Origin: Blastococcus saxobsidens DD2
Lineage (GTDB): Bacteria > Actinomycetota > Actinomycetes > Mycobacteriales > Geodermatophilaceae
Direction: 5' to 3'
Length of the DNA stretch: 64,000 nt
NCBI RefSeq assembly: GCF_000284015.1
Contig: NC_016943.1
Location: 2,707,541-2,771,540, forward strand
Of the stretch, positions 42,078 through 49,753 are shown in pieces. The notes under the pieces are model-generated. The model ran no database searches and was not told the origin of the DNA. It saw only the letters and a list, made by a program, of their open reading frames with translations. Position 1 is the stretch's first letter. Each line of letters starts with the position of its first letter. A program made the position numbers and the translations under genes.

Positions 42078-43553
42078 GTGCCCCGGATCTCCGGTTCCTC
42101 GACCTTCGAGGGTGTGCTGATCGACTGGTCGATCGACCAGCCGGTCAGCCCCGCGCGGCTGCCGGTGGAACTGCTGTCCCGAAATCAGGTGGCCGCGGAG
42201 CTGCAGCGGCGGCAGCGCCGGCAGGCGATGGAGGCCGCCTACGAGGCGGAGCTGATCCTGCGGCTGGCCGAGCTGACCTCCGACGAGCACGACCCGCCCG
42301 CCGGCACCCCGGGGGCGCGCAACCCCGGCTGGGGAGCCGGGGACGATCCGGTCGGAGTCAGCGAGTTCTTCGCCGGCGAGCTGGCGATGGTGCTCAACCG
42401 CGGCCGCGGCACCGCCAACCACCTGCACTGCCGCGCGCAGGCGTGGCGGGACAACCTGCCCGCCACCTTTCGCGCGCTCGCTGACGGGGAGCTGGATCTC
42501 GCGCGGGCGGCGGCTCTGGCCGACGTGCTCGGAAACACCCGCTCCGAGCTGGCGGTTGCGATCGAGGCCCTGCTGCTGCCCGAGGCGGTCGACCTGTCGG
42601 TGGCCGGGCTGAAGAGGCGGGCGCTGGAGTTGCTGCTCGAACTCGACGCCGCCGCCGCCGAGGAGCGCCGCGAGCAGGCCAAGCGCTCCGCCGACGTCTT
42701 CCTGCAGCCCGGCGCCGACGGCATGGCCACCCTCGGCGCGGAACTGTCCGCCGACGAGGCGGCCGAGGCCTACGCGCTGATCGACCAGTTGGCGAGGATG
42801 CTCAAGGCCGACGGCGACCAGCGGCCGATCGCCCAGCTCCGCACCGAGCTGTTCTCCCTGCTGCTGCGCCGCCCCGGCGGGCACGACCAGCCCGCCGTCA
42901 CCGCGCACCTGACCATCACCGCCACCCTGGACTCCCTCGCCGGCGTTTCCACGACAGCGGGATCGATGAACGGGCTGGCGATCACCGCCGCGCACGCCCG
43001 CGAGCTGCTCACCCGGATCGCCGCCCTTGGCCTGCAGGCCCCGCCCGGTGGCAACCTCACCTTCGCGATCACCGACCCCGACGGCCGGCTGCTGGCCACC
43101 ACCAGCGTCGCCGAACTACTGCGGGTGGCGAAGAAGGGCTGCGCCGAGCACCCGGGCGGGAACTGCGGCTGCCCGGTGCTCGGCCCGGCACCGGACACCG
43201 ATGCCTACCAGCGCACCGACCGGCAGGAGGCCTTCGTCAAGACGAGGGACCGCACCTGTCGCATGCCCAACTGCGGGCAGCGGGTCGGCTGGACCGACCT
43301 GGACCACGTCATCCCGCACGCCTGCGGCGGTGCGACGGCCTGCTTGAACCTCTGCTGCCTGTGCCGCTCCCACCACCGGCTGAAGACCTTCGCCCCCGGC
43401 TGGCGGTTCGCCATGGAGCCCGACGGAACCCTGTACGTCACCACCCCCACCGGCATCACCCGCACCACCCGGCCACCCGGCCTGCGCACACCCCCACCCG
43501 AACCACCACCCGAGCCGCCGACCCAACCGGACCACGACCCACCACCGTTCTAG
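42078..43553 (+). CDS. DUF222 / HNH endonuclease domain protein (13E12-type)
   Basis: 491 aa. The N-terminal DUF222 helical region (about 40-330) is followed by an HNH nuclease: CRMPNCGQRVGWTDLDHVIP and HACGGATACLNLCCLCRSHH carry the H-N-H and zinc cysteines. The tail is proline-rich and disordered. Start GTG 42078. This family is present in many near-identical copies in actinobacterial genomes (13E12 repeat family in mycobacteria), suggesting selfish or recombination-linked behaviour; function unproven. Confidence 0.92.
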   Translation: MPRISGSSTFEGVLIDWSIDQPVSPARLPVELLSRNQVAAELQRRQRRQAMEAAYEAELILRLAELTSDEHDPPAGTPGARNPGWGAGDDPVGVSEFFAGELAMVLNRGRGTANHLHCRAQAWRDNLPATFRALADGELDLARAAALADVLGNTRSELAVAIEALLLPEAVDLSVAGLKRRALELLLELDAAAAEERREQAKRSADVFLQPGADGMATLGAELSADEAAEAYALIDQLARMLKADGDQRPIAQLRTELFSLLLRRPGGHDQPAVTAHLTITATLDSLAGVSTTAGSMNGLAITAAHARELLTRIAALGLQAPPGGNLTFAITDPDGRLLATTSVAELLRVAKKGCAEHPGGNCGCPVLGPAPDTDAYQRTDRQEAFVKTRDRTCRMPNCGQRVGWTDLDHVIPHACGGATACLNLCCLCRSHHRLKTFAPGWRFAMEPDGTLYVTTPTGITRTTRPPGLRTPPPEPPPEPPTQPDHDPPPF

Positions 43554-43853
43554 CTCCGCCGGAGCATCTCGCTCCGCGAAAGCCCGGAAGGCATGCGGCC
43601 CGCCGGGTGGTCGACGAGTCGACAAGTGCCCACGGGTAGCCGCGGAATCTCGCGTCGCCGCGCCGCGAGACCGGAGCCTTGCTGCGCCGCTGCGCCGCTG
43701 CGCCGCTGCGCCGCTACGGCGCACGCCCCTGCTCCGCCGACGCCCTTCCTCACCCAGCGACGACCCGATCAGCAGCGGCCGCACGTCCCGACCCGGCGAC
43801 TCATCGGCGGCGGCAGGATCCTGGGCCAGCGCTTCAGAACCTGGACGAGAGCT
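43554..43853. other. 300-base non-coding stretch with an 8-base microsatellite
   Basis: No gene supported. It contains four exact tandem copies of CTGCGCCG (43682-43713) followed by the related CTACGGCG (43714-43721). The rest lacks coding signs. Confidence 0.55.
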
Positions 43854-44459
43854 TCATCCGCCGAGCACCCGGCGCAGGCAGCCCACCGACCACCGGGTCA
43901 CCGAGAGCGGTGCGACGGCCAGGGCCCGAGCGACGTGCACTCCCAGCCGGAGCAGGTCGGCGTAGTCGGGCGGGCGGACCGGCGGCACGGTCGGCGGCGG
44001 GGTTCCAGCTGCGGGCGGCACGGGCGGCGGGGCCTCGACCATGGATGGCACGGTCGGCGGGTTCCCAGCCGCGGTCGGCGGGGTCTCAGCCGCGGACGGC
44101 GGGGGCGGCGCGTCCGGCAGCAGGAGGTCGACCGCCGAGCGACGCCGCGGGCCGCGCAGCGAGGCGAAGGACGGGATCGTCGGCGCAGCCGGCGACTCCT
44201 CGTCGTCGGGGACGAGGTCGGCCGCCCCGCCGGGCGCAGCACCACGCGGCAGGACCGCCGGGGGTTCGGGGACGACGGCACGGATGGCTGCGATCATGCC
44301 TGCCCCGAGGCCGGGCACCGCGGCCAGTTCGCGCCGGGTGAGCTCAGCGAGCGCGGCGGTGTCGGTGATCCCGGCGCGGGCCAGCGCCGTCACCGCCCGC
44401 CCGGGCAGGCCCAGATCGCGGATGGTCCGCGCGGGGAACTCCGGGAACCTGGTCGGCAT
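43854..44459 (-). CDS. Helix-hairpin-helix/RpoA-CTD-like protein with proline-rich linker
   Basis: 201 aa, not a recognised family. The first 65 residues (TIRDLGLPGRAVTALARAGI, then TDTAALAELTRRELAAVPGL and GAGMIAAIRAVV) resemble the paired helix-hairpin-helix fold of the RNA polymerase alpha C-terminal domain. Next comes a 100-residue Pro/Ala/Thr/Val low-complexity linker. The last 35 residues (DYADLLRLGVHVARALAVAP, LSVTRWSVGCLRRVLGG) form an amphipathic segment that might bind a membrane. It could tether DNA or a protein partner to another site. Start ATG 44459 is weakly supported (AGGG upstream). Confidence 0.6.
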   Translation of the reverse strand: MPTRFPEFPARTIRDLGLPGRAVTALARAGITDTAALAELTRRELAAVPGLGAGMIAAIRAVVPEPPAVLPRGAAPGGAADLVPDDEESPAAPTIPSFASLRGPRRRSAVDLLLPDAPPPPSAAETPPTAAGNPPTVPSMVEAPPPVPPAAGTPPPTVPPVRPPDYADLLRLGVHVARALAVAPLSVTRWSVGCLRRVLGG

Positions 44460-44548
44460 GTCGGGCAACCCTAGTGCGGCCGCCCGGGAGGTGCGGAACC
44501 GCTCCTGCTGGAAGAGTGCCGGGTAGGCCCGATCAACAGGAGGTCCCG

Positions 44549-45004
44549 GTGGCAGAGATCGCGTACGTCTCGAAGGTCCGCGTCGAGCGCATGGGAGGCC
44601 CGCTGCGCGCGGCCTACCTGCCCGGCGAGGAGGAGCCCACCGTCTACGGGATGCACGGTGCCATCGCCGAGCACTACGGGATGGATCCCGGCACGGCACC
44701 CAGCCACGCGAGCACGATCGACCACCTGGTCGGTGCGGCTCTCGGTTAGCTGACCGGGACGTTCGCCGGGGCCCTGGCGGCCCGGCGGATCGACCCCACC
44801 GGTCTGGTGGGGCACGCGCGCGGCGAGGTGGAGCTCGAGGGAAAGGTGCTCGTGCTCAAGCGCATCGGAGTCACCTACACCGGCCTGACCGTCGGCGAGT
44901 CGGACGCGGAGAAGGTGCAGCGGGTGCTGGCCGTCCACGCCGACGGCTGTCCGGTCGCCCGGAGCCTCCGGGGGGCCATCGACATCACGACGCGGCTCGG
45001 CTGA
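44549..45004 (+). pseudogene. OsmC family peroxiredoxin-like gene with an amber codon at the peroxidatic cysteine position
   Basis: AGGAGG, then GTG 44549, begins a frame (VAEIAYVSKVRVERMGGPLR) reaching HASTIDHLVGAALG and then TAG (44747-44749). The same frame continues without interruption as LTGTFAGALAARRIDPTGLV to HADGCPVARSLRGAIDITTR, a complete OsmC C-terminal half with the resolving cysteine in GCPV. OsmC proteins have a conserved cysteine (x-A-A-x-G-C) exactly where TAG falls. So the sole break is at the catalytic residue. Two substitutions would be needed from a Cys codon. The product is either two fragments or nothing useful; recoding of TAG is not expected in this group. Confidence 0.8.
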
Positions 45005-45149
45005 GCGCCCGCGCCGGCCGCGGCCTTCGATCGACCGGCGACACGCCCGGCGGAATACCGGAGGACTCGAACGCGGGCGACCGGGTAGCGGATGCCTAGC
45101 GGAACGTGACCGCGCCAGCGGGGGGCTAGTCGACTGGCAAGGAGGACAC

Positions 45150-46412
45150 GTGCTCTCTGATCGATCCCGTCCCGTCGTCGAGGCGACGTTGCCCGTGGTG
45201 GCCGAGAACATCGAGGAGATCGCCACCCGGTTCTACGCGCATCTGTTCGGGGAGCACCCCGGGCTCTTCGACGGTGTGTTCAACCGCGGGAACCAGGCGG
45301 AGAAGACCCAGCAGCTGGCGCTGGCCGGCTCGGTCGCCGTCTTCGCCTCCTCGCTGCTCAAGGTCCCCGAGCAGCTGCCCGAGCACCTGCTCTCGCGCAT
45401 CGCGCACAAGCACGCCTCGCTGGGCATCACACCGGCCCAGTACGACGTCGTCCACGAGCACCTGTTCTGGGCGATCGCCGACGTGCTGGGCGACGCCGTG
45501 ACGCCGGAGGTGGCCGCGGCCTGGGACGAGGTCTACTGGCTGATGGCCTACGCGCTGATCAACCAGGAGCGCGGCCTCTACAGCGCCCGCGGGGTGCGTC
45601 CGGAGACGGTCTGGCGGGAGTGGGAAGTCGCCGAGAAGGTCCAGGAGACCACCGATGTCGTCACGTTCCGGATGCGCAAGGTCGACGACCGCCTGGTGAA
45701 GACGTCGCTGCCGGGCCAGTACGTGACCGTCCAGGTCCCGATGCCCGACGGCGTCCGCCAGCCCCGCCAGTACAGCCTGACCCGGGCCGACGACGGAGAG
45801 CACCGCCAGTTCTCCGTCAAGCGGGTGCACGGCAGCGACAAGCCCGACGGCGAGGTCTCCAACCATCTCTGCGAGCGGGTGCAGGTCGGTGACCGGCTGA
45901 CCATGTCGGTACCGTTCGGCGACGTCGTCCTGGACGACTCGGGGCGCCCGGTGGTCTTCGCCAGCGCCGGCATCGGCATCACCCCGATGGCCGGCATGCT
46001 CTCCCACCTCGCCGCCGCCGGGTCCCGGCTGCCGGTCACGCTGTTGCACGCCGACACCGACGAGTCCTCCTTCGCGCTGCGTGCGCAGGTGCTCCAGGAC
46101 CTGCGCGCGCTGTCCGGCGGCACGGCGCACGTCTGGTACGAGCGCGGGGCGGAGAGCAGCCTCCCCGTCGAGGTGCACGCCGGCGTCATGAACCCGGACG
46201 ACGTCGACCTGCCCGAGGGGGCGATGCACTACCTGTGCGGCCCGCTGCCGTTCATGCAGGCCGTGCGCAGCGCGCTGGTCGACCGTGGCGTCCCCGCCCG
46301 CGACATCCAGTACGAGGTGTTCGGCCCCGACCTCTGGCAGGCCGACCTCGCCACCGAGGAGAGCCCCGGCGCCTCCGAACGCAGCGGCCGGCACGCGGCC
46401 GCGGGCGTCTGA
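45150..46412 (+). CDS. Flavohemoglobin (nitric oxide dioxygenase type)
   Basis: 420 aa in the usual three-part layout. Globin (1-140): FYAHLF with the B10 tyrosine, FNRGNQAEKTQQLALAG with the E7-region glutamine, and proximal histidine in AHKHASLGI. FAD domain: PGQYVTVQVP and RQYSLTRAD. NAD domain: GIGITPMAGML, YLCGPLPFM and EVFGPDL. These match Hmp enzymes that oxidise NO to nitrate with O2 and NAD(P)H. Start GTG 45150 with AAGGAGG about 6 bases upstream. A 29-base gap leads to a second globin-reductase gene. Confidence 0.93.
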   Translation: MLSDRSRPVVEATLPVVAENIEEIATRFYAHLFGEHPGLFDGVFNRGNQAEKTQQLALAGSVAVFASSLLKVPEQLPEHLLSRIAHKHASLGITPAQYDVVHEHLFWAIADVLGDAVTPEVAAAWDEVYWLMAYALINQERGLYSARGVRPETVWREWEVAEKVQETTDVVTFRMRKVDDRLVKTSLPGQYVTVQVPMPDGVRQPRQYSLTRADDGEHRQFSVKRVHGSDKPDGEVSNHLCERVQVGDRLTMSVPFGDVVLDDSGRPVVFASAGIGITPMAGMLSHLAAAGSRLPVTLLHADTDESSFALRAQVLQDLRALSGGTAHVWYERGAESSLPVEVHAGVMNPDDVDLPEGAMHYLCGPLPFMQAVRSALVDRGVPARDIQYEVFGPDLWQADLATEESPGASERSGRHAAAGV

Positions 46413-46441
46413 CCCGGACACCTCCACCCGAGGAGATCCAC

Positions 46442-47581
46442 ATGGACATCCCGGCGATGCGGGCGAACTTCGCCAAGGCCGCGGCCACCGGCGACGAGGC
46501 ACCGCTGTACTTCTACTCGCACCTGTTCCTGAGCCACCCCGAGACCCGGCAGATGTTCCCCGTCTCGATGGCGCACCAGCGGGACCGCTTCTTCGCCGCG
46601 CTGGGCGACGTCGTGACCCGGGTGGACGACCTGGACGCGCTGGTGCCGATCCTGCGCCAGCTGGGCCGCGACCACCTCAAGTTCGGGGTGCTGCCGGCGC
46701 ACTACCCGGCGGCCGGCGGCAGCCTGCTGGCCACCCTCGAGCACTTCGACCCGGAGTGGACGCCGGAGCTGGCCAAGAGCTGGGCCGAGGCCTACGACGT
46801 CGTCGCCACCGTGATGATCCAGGGGGCGGAGGAGGCCGCAGGGCAGCCGGCGTGGTGGGACGCCGACGTGGTGGGGCACGAGCGCCGCACCCTCGACGTC
46901 GCCGTCCTCCGGATCCGGCCGCGGGTCCGCTACGACTACCTCCCCGGGCAGTCGCTGTCCCTGGAGACCGAGCTGCGGCCCCGGCTGTGGCGGTACTACT
47001 CCCCCGCCAACGCACCCCGGCCCGACGGGCTGATCGAGCTGCACGTGAAGGCACGCGACGGCGGCCCGGTCAGCTCGGCGCTGGTGCGCAGCGTCGGGGT
47101 CGGCGACGTCCTCCGCCTGGGACCGCCGATGGGCGATTTGACCGTGGGCGAGGACTCCGACCGGGACCTGCTGCTGGTCGCCGGCGGCATGGGGCTGGCG
47201 CCGCTGAAGGCGATGGTCGACCAGGTCGCCCGGCAGGGACCGCTGCGGCGGGTCGACCTGTTCGCCGGCTTCCGCACCGAGGACCAGATCTACGATCGGG
47301 CCGACCTGGAGCAGCTGGCCCGGGAGCACCCGTGGCTCAGCGTCACCTTCGCCGTCTCCGACGGCGCCGCCTCGTCCCTGGTGCACGGCGAGGTCGGCGA
47401 CGTGGTGCGACGCGCGGGTCCGTGGTCGAGCCGGGAGGTGCGCGTCGCCGGGCCAGAACCCATGGTGACCGCCACCGTCGCAGGGCTCCGGGAGGACGGC
47501 GTCCCGGAGCGCCGCATGTCCAGCGAGGTCTTCGCCCCGAGCCGACCGGGGCCCAGTGTTGACGGAGAGGTGACCGAATGA
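46442..47581 (+). CDS. Second globin-reductase fusion (flavohemoglobin-like)
   Basis: 379 aa. The globin part (1-135) has LYFYSHLFLSHPE with the B10 tyrosine and a likely proximal histidine in GRDHLKFGVLPAHY. FAD: RLWRYYSPANAPRPDG; NAD: VAGGMGLAPLKAMVDQ and SSEVFAPS. It is clearly homologous to the preceding gene but distant in sequence, so the two are not a recent duplication. The heme-pocket E7 glutamine is not apparent and the FAD loop is shortened, so it may have a different redox job (O2 or NO sensing, or electron transfer). ATG 46442 with GAGGAG. It overlaps the DivIVA-like gene by 4 bases. Confidence 0.9.
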   Translation: MDIPAMRANFAKAAATGDEAPLYFYSHLFLSHPETRQMFPVSMAHQRDRFFAALGDVVTRVDDLDALVPILRQLGRDHLKFGVLPAHYPAAGGSLLATLEHFDPEWTPELAKSWAEAYDVVATVMIQGAEEAAGQPAWWDADVVGHERRTLDVAVLRIRPRVRYDYLPGQSLSLETELRPRLWRYYSPANAPRPDGLIELHVKARDGGPVSSALVRSVGVGDVLRLGPPMGDLTVGEDSDRDLLLVAGGMGLAPLKAMVDQVARQGPLRRVDLFAGFRTEDQIYDRADLEQLAREHPWLSVTFAVSDGAASSLVHGEVGDVVRRAGPWSSREVRVAGPEPMVTATVAGLREDGVPERRMSSEVFAPSRPGPSVDGEVTE

Positions 47582-48336
47582 CCAGCGCACCGAGCGGGCC
47601 CGGGAACGCGGACCGGGGGCTCACCCCGGCCGACCTGCACAACGTGCGGTTCACCCGCGCCTCGATGCTGCACCCGGGCTACGTCGAGACGGAGGTCGAC
47701 CGGGTGATGCACCGGGTCGCCGAGGAGCTCGCGCGGCACGTCGCCGAGAAGGCCCAGCTCCGGGAGCAGGTACGCACCCTGCAGGCCCAGCTGAACGGTG
47801 CGCCCGCGCACGAGCCGCCCAGCGAGCAGGCTGTGCGCATCCTGGCCAGCGCCCAGCAGACGGCCGACAACTACGTGGCCGAGGCGGAGAAGTTCAGCCG
47901 GCAGGTGACCGGCGAGGCGCGGACCGAGTACGAGGAGGCGGTGCGGCTCGCCCGGGAGAACGCCGGGGCGATCATCCAGGCCGCCCAGGAGGCGGCCGCC
48001 CGGCTGACCGGCCCGGCGCCCGACGGCCCCGACCAGGGCGGCGGGCGCACCGTGGCCGAGCTCGAGGAGCAGGTGGCCTATCTCAAGGCATTCGGCCAGG
48101 CGTGCCGCGTCCAGCTGCGGTCCTACCTGGAGGCGCTGCTGAGCGACGTCGAGAACGAGTGGGGCCACGCCGACCCGGCCGCTCTCCCGGTGCCGGCCCG
48201 CCCACCGGCCCAGCGCCCCACCGAGGACGCCGACCCCGACCGGTCGACGACGTTCGAGGCCAACACCGCCGCGGAGAGCCAGGGCGGCGACGCCGTCAAC
48301 GGGGTGCCGGCGGCGACCGGGACCCGCCCGTCCTAG
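47578..48336 (+). CDS. DivIVA-like coiled-coil protein
   Basis: 252 aa. The N-terminal segment LTPADLHNVRFTRASMLHPGY with VETEVDRVMHRVAEEL matches the DivIVA/Wag31 lipid-binding start, which senses negative membrane curvature at poles and septa. It is followed by a long coiled coil (about 70-150, AEKAQLREQVRTLQAQL; ASAQQTADNYVAEAEKFS) and a disordered acidic tail. Start ATG overlaps the globin-reductase stop (ATGA). It is probably not the main Wag31, because it lies away from the division cluster; coupling to NO/O2-related enzymes is unusual. Confidence 0.85.
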   Translation: MTSAPSGPGNADRGLTPADLHNVRFTRASMLHPGYVETEVDRVMHRVAEELARHVAEKAQLREQVRTLQAQLNGAPAHEPPSEQAVRILASAQQTADNYVAEAEKFSRQVTGEARTEYEEAVRLARENAGAIIQAAQEAAARLTGPAPDGPDQGGGRTVAELEEQVAYLKAFGQACRVQLRSYLEALLSDVENEWGHADPAALPVPARPPAQRPTEDADPDRSTTFEANTAAESQGGDAVNGVPAATGTRPS

Positions 48337-48345
48337 CCCGGTGGA

Positions 48346-48377
48346 CGGCCGGACCGGCTGCCGAGCCGGTCCGGCCG
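48346..48377. terminator. Bidirectional hairpin between convergent genes
   Basis: CGGCCGGACCGGC and GCCGGTCCGGCCG are perfect 13-base arms with loop TGCCGA, between stops at 48336 and 48385. Confidence 0.65.
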
Positions 48378-48384
48378 CCGCGGC

Positions 48385-49596
48385 TCAACGCGCCGTGACC
48401 TCGTAGGTGTGACCGGCGGCGCGCAGCCGCTCGACGAGCACCTCGCCCAGCGCGGTCGCCGGGGTCAGCGAGCCCGCGCGGTCGGGCAGCCGGTCGCCGT
48501 CGAGGACCAGCGCGAGGGCGGCCTCGCCGAGCATGACCGCGGTCGTCGCGTACCCGGGGTCGCCCGTGCCGCCGGCGGTGGCGCGGTAGCGACGGCCCTC
48601 CTCGGTCTCGGCGTCGACGACCATCCGGAACCAGCCCTTCTCCCGGGCCTCCTCGCCGGGGCCGGTACCGGGCGCCGGGAGGACCCGGTCGAGCAGCGCG
48701 CGGGTCGGCGCCAGACTCATGGCGGACACGGCGGCGACCAGCCCGCCGGCGACCCCGGCCGCGGTCACGGCACCCAGCGGCCCGCGGCCGGTGCCCATGA
48801 CCTCGCCGTAGCGCAGCCCCCGCCCGTAGGCCCAGCCCTGCAGCGCGTTGCTCCGCCGCACGATGCGGGTGTTGAACGGCGCCATCACGAAGGGCGCCGT
48901 CCACCGCCCGTCCGGCGTCCGCACCGGTAGGCCGGCATCCCGTGGCTGAGGGGTGTCCGGCTCTGCCGCCCGGTCCGGGCTCAGGACGAAGGGGTCGCCC
49001 AGCGCCCGGCGCAGCGTCGGGTCCCCCTGCAGCGCCTCCATCTGGGCGCGCATCGAGTCGATGGTGCCGCCGCTGAAGCCGCCGCGGGCCGTCGCCACCA
49101 GCTGGACGTCCCGCAGCCCCCCGGCCCCGTCCTCGCGGGCGCGCCGCGCGAGCAGCATCGTGCTCAGGTCGGAGGGGATGGAGTCGTAGCCGCAGGCGTG
49201 CACGATGCGGGCGCCGGTCTCCCTGGCCACGGCGTCGCACCGGTCGATCGCGTCGCGGACGAAGAGCACCTCACCGGTGAGGTCGGCGTAGTGCGTCCCG
49301 GCCCGCGCGCAGGCCTCGACCACCGGCAGCCCGTACCGGGCGTACGGGCCGACCGTCGTGGCCAGCACCCGGGTGCTCTCGGCGAGCGCGCGCAGCGAGT
49401 CCGGGTCGGTGGAGTCGGCCTCGAGGAGCCCCCAGTTCCGCCCGGCCGCCGGCAGGGCGGCCCGGACCTCCTCCAGGCGGCCCCGCGACCGCCCCGCCAG
49501 GGCGACCCGCATCCCCTCCGGGGCGTGCTCGGCCAGGTAGCCGGCGAGCAGCCGCCCGACGAAGCCGGTGGCTCCGTAGACGACCAGGTCGTGCAT
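48385..49596 (-). CDS. Saccharopine dehydrogenase-like NAD(P)-binding protein (trans-acting enoyl reductase type)
   Basis: 403 aa. Rossmann start HDLVVYGATGFVGRLLAGYL, then VALAGRSRGRLEEV and GLPVVEACARAGTHYADLTG, the hallmark of the Rv2449c/Rv2953 family. The C-terminal part contains a membrane-like segment (AVTAAGVAGGLVAAVSAMSL). Mycobacterial relatives act as trans enoyl reductases in lipid biosynthesis; here the role is unknown. ATG 49596 (MHDLVVY) is preferred over 49617 because AGAGGA precedes it. Confidence 0.9.
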   Translation of the reverse strand: MHDLVVYGATGFVGRLLAGYLAEHAPEGMRVALAGRSRGRLEEVRAALPAAGRNWGLLEADSTDPDSLRALAESTRVLATTVGPYARYGLPVVEACARAGTHYADLTGEVLFVRDAIDRCDAVARETGARIVHACGYDSIPSDLSTMLLARRAREDGAGGLRDVQLVATARGGFSGGTIDSMRAQMEALQGDPTLRRALGDPFVLSPDRAAEPDTPQPRDAGLPVRTPDGRWTAPFVMAPFNTRIVRRSNALQGWAYGRGLRYGEVMGTGRGPLGAVTAAGVAGGLVAAVSAMSLAPTRALLDRVLPAPGTGPGEEAREKGWFRMVVDAETEEGRRYRATAGGTGDPGYATTAVMLGEAALALVLDGDRLPDRAGSLTPATALGEVLVERLRAAGHTYEVTAR

Positions 49597-49753
49597 GCGT
49601 GCGTCCTCTGCTGCCATGCCGCCATCCTGGTCTGCCCCGGACGGGCCGGCAGGGGCCGGGGTTCACCTCACGGAGTGATAACGACGGGTCACACCGGCCA
49701 CTCGACGCCCCAGGCGGCGCAAGCCGGGGGCGGCTCCTGCCGATGGTGGTCGC

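Noticed and set aside
44747-44749. TAG in the OsmC gene read as selenocysteine or pyrrolysine
   Set aside because: Selenocysteine uses TGA, and pyrrolysine decoding is not expected in this type of organism; no SECIS- or PYLIS-like support was seen.
45005-45149. NsrR-type NO-responsive operator before the flavohemoglobin gene
   Set aside because: No dyad resembling a known NsrR site was found in this 145-base gap.
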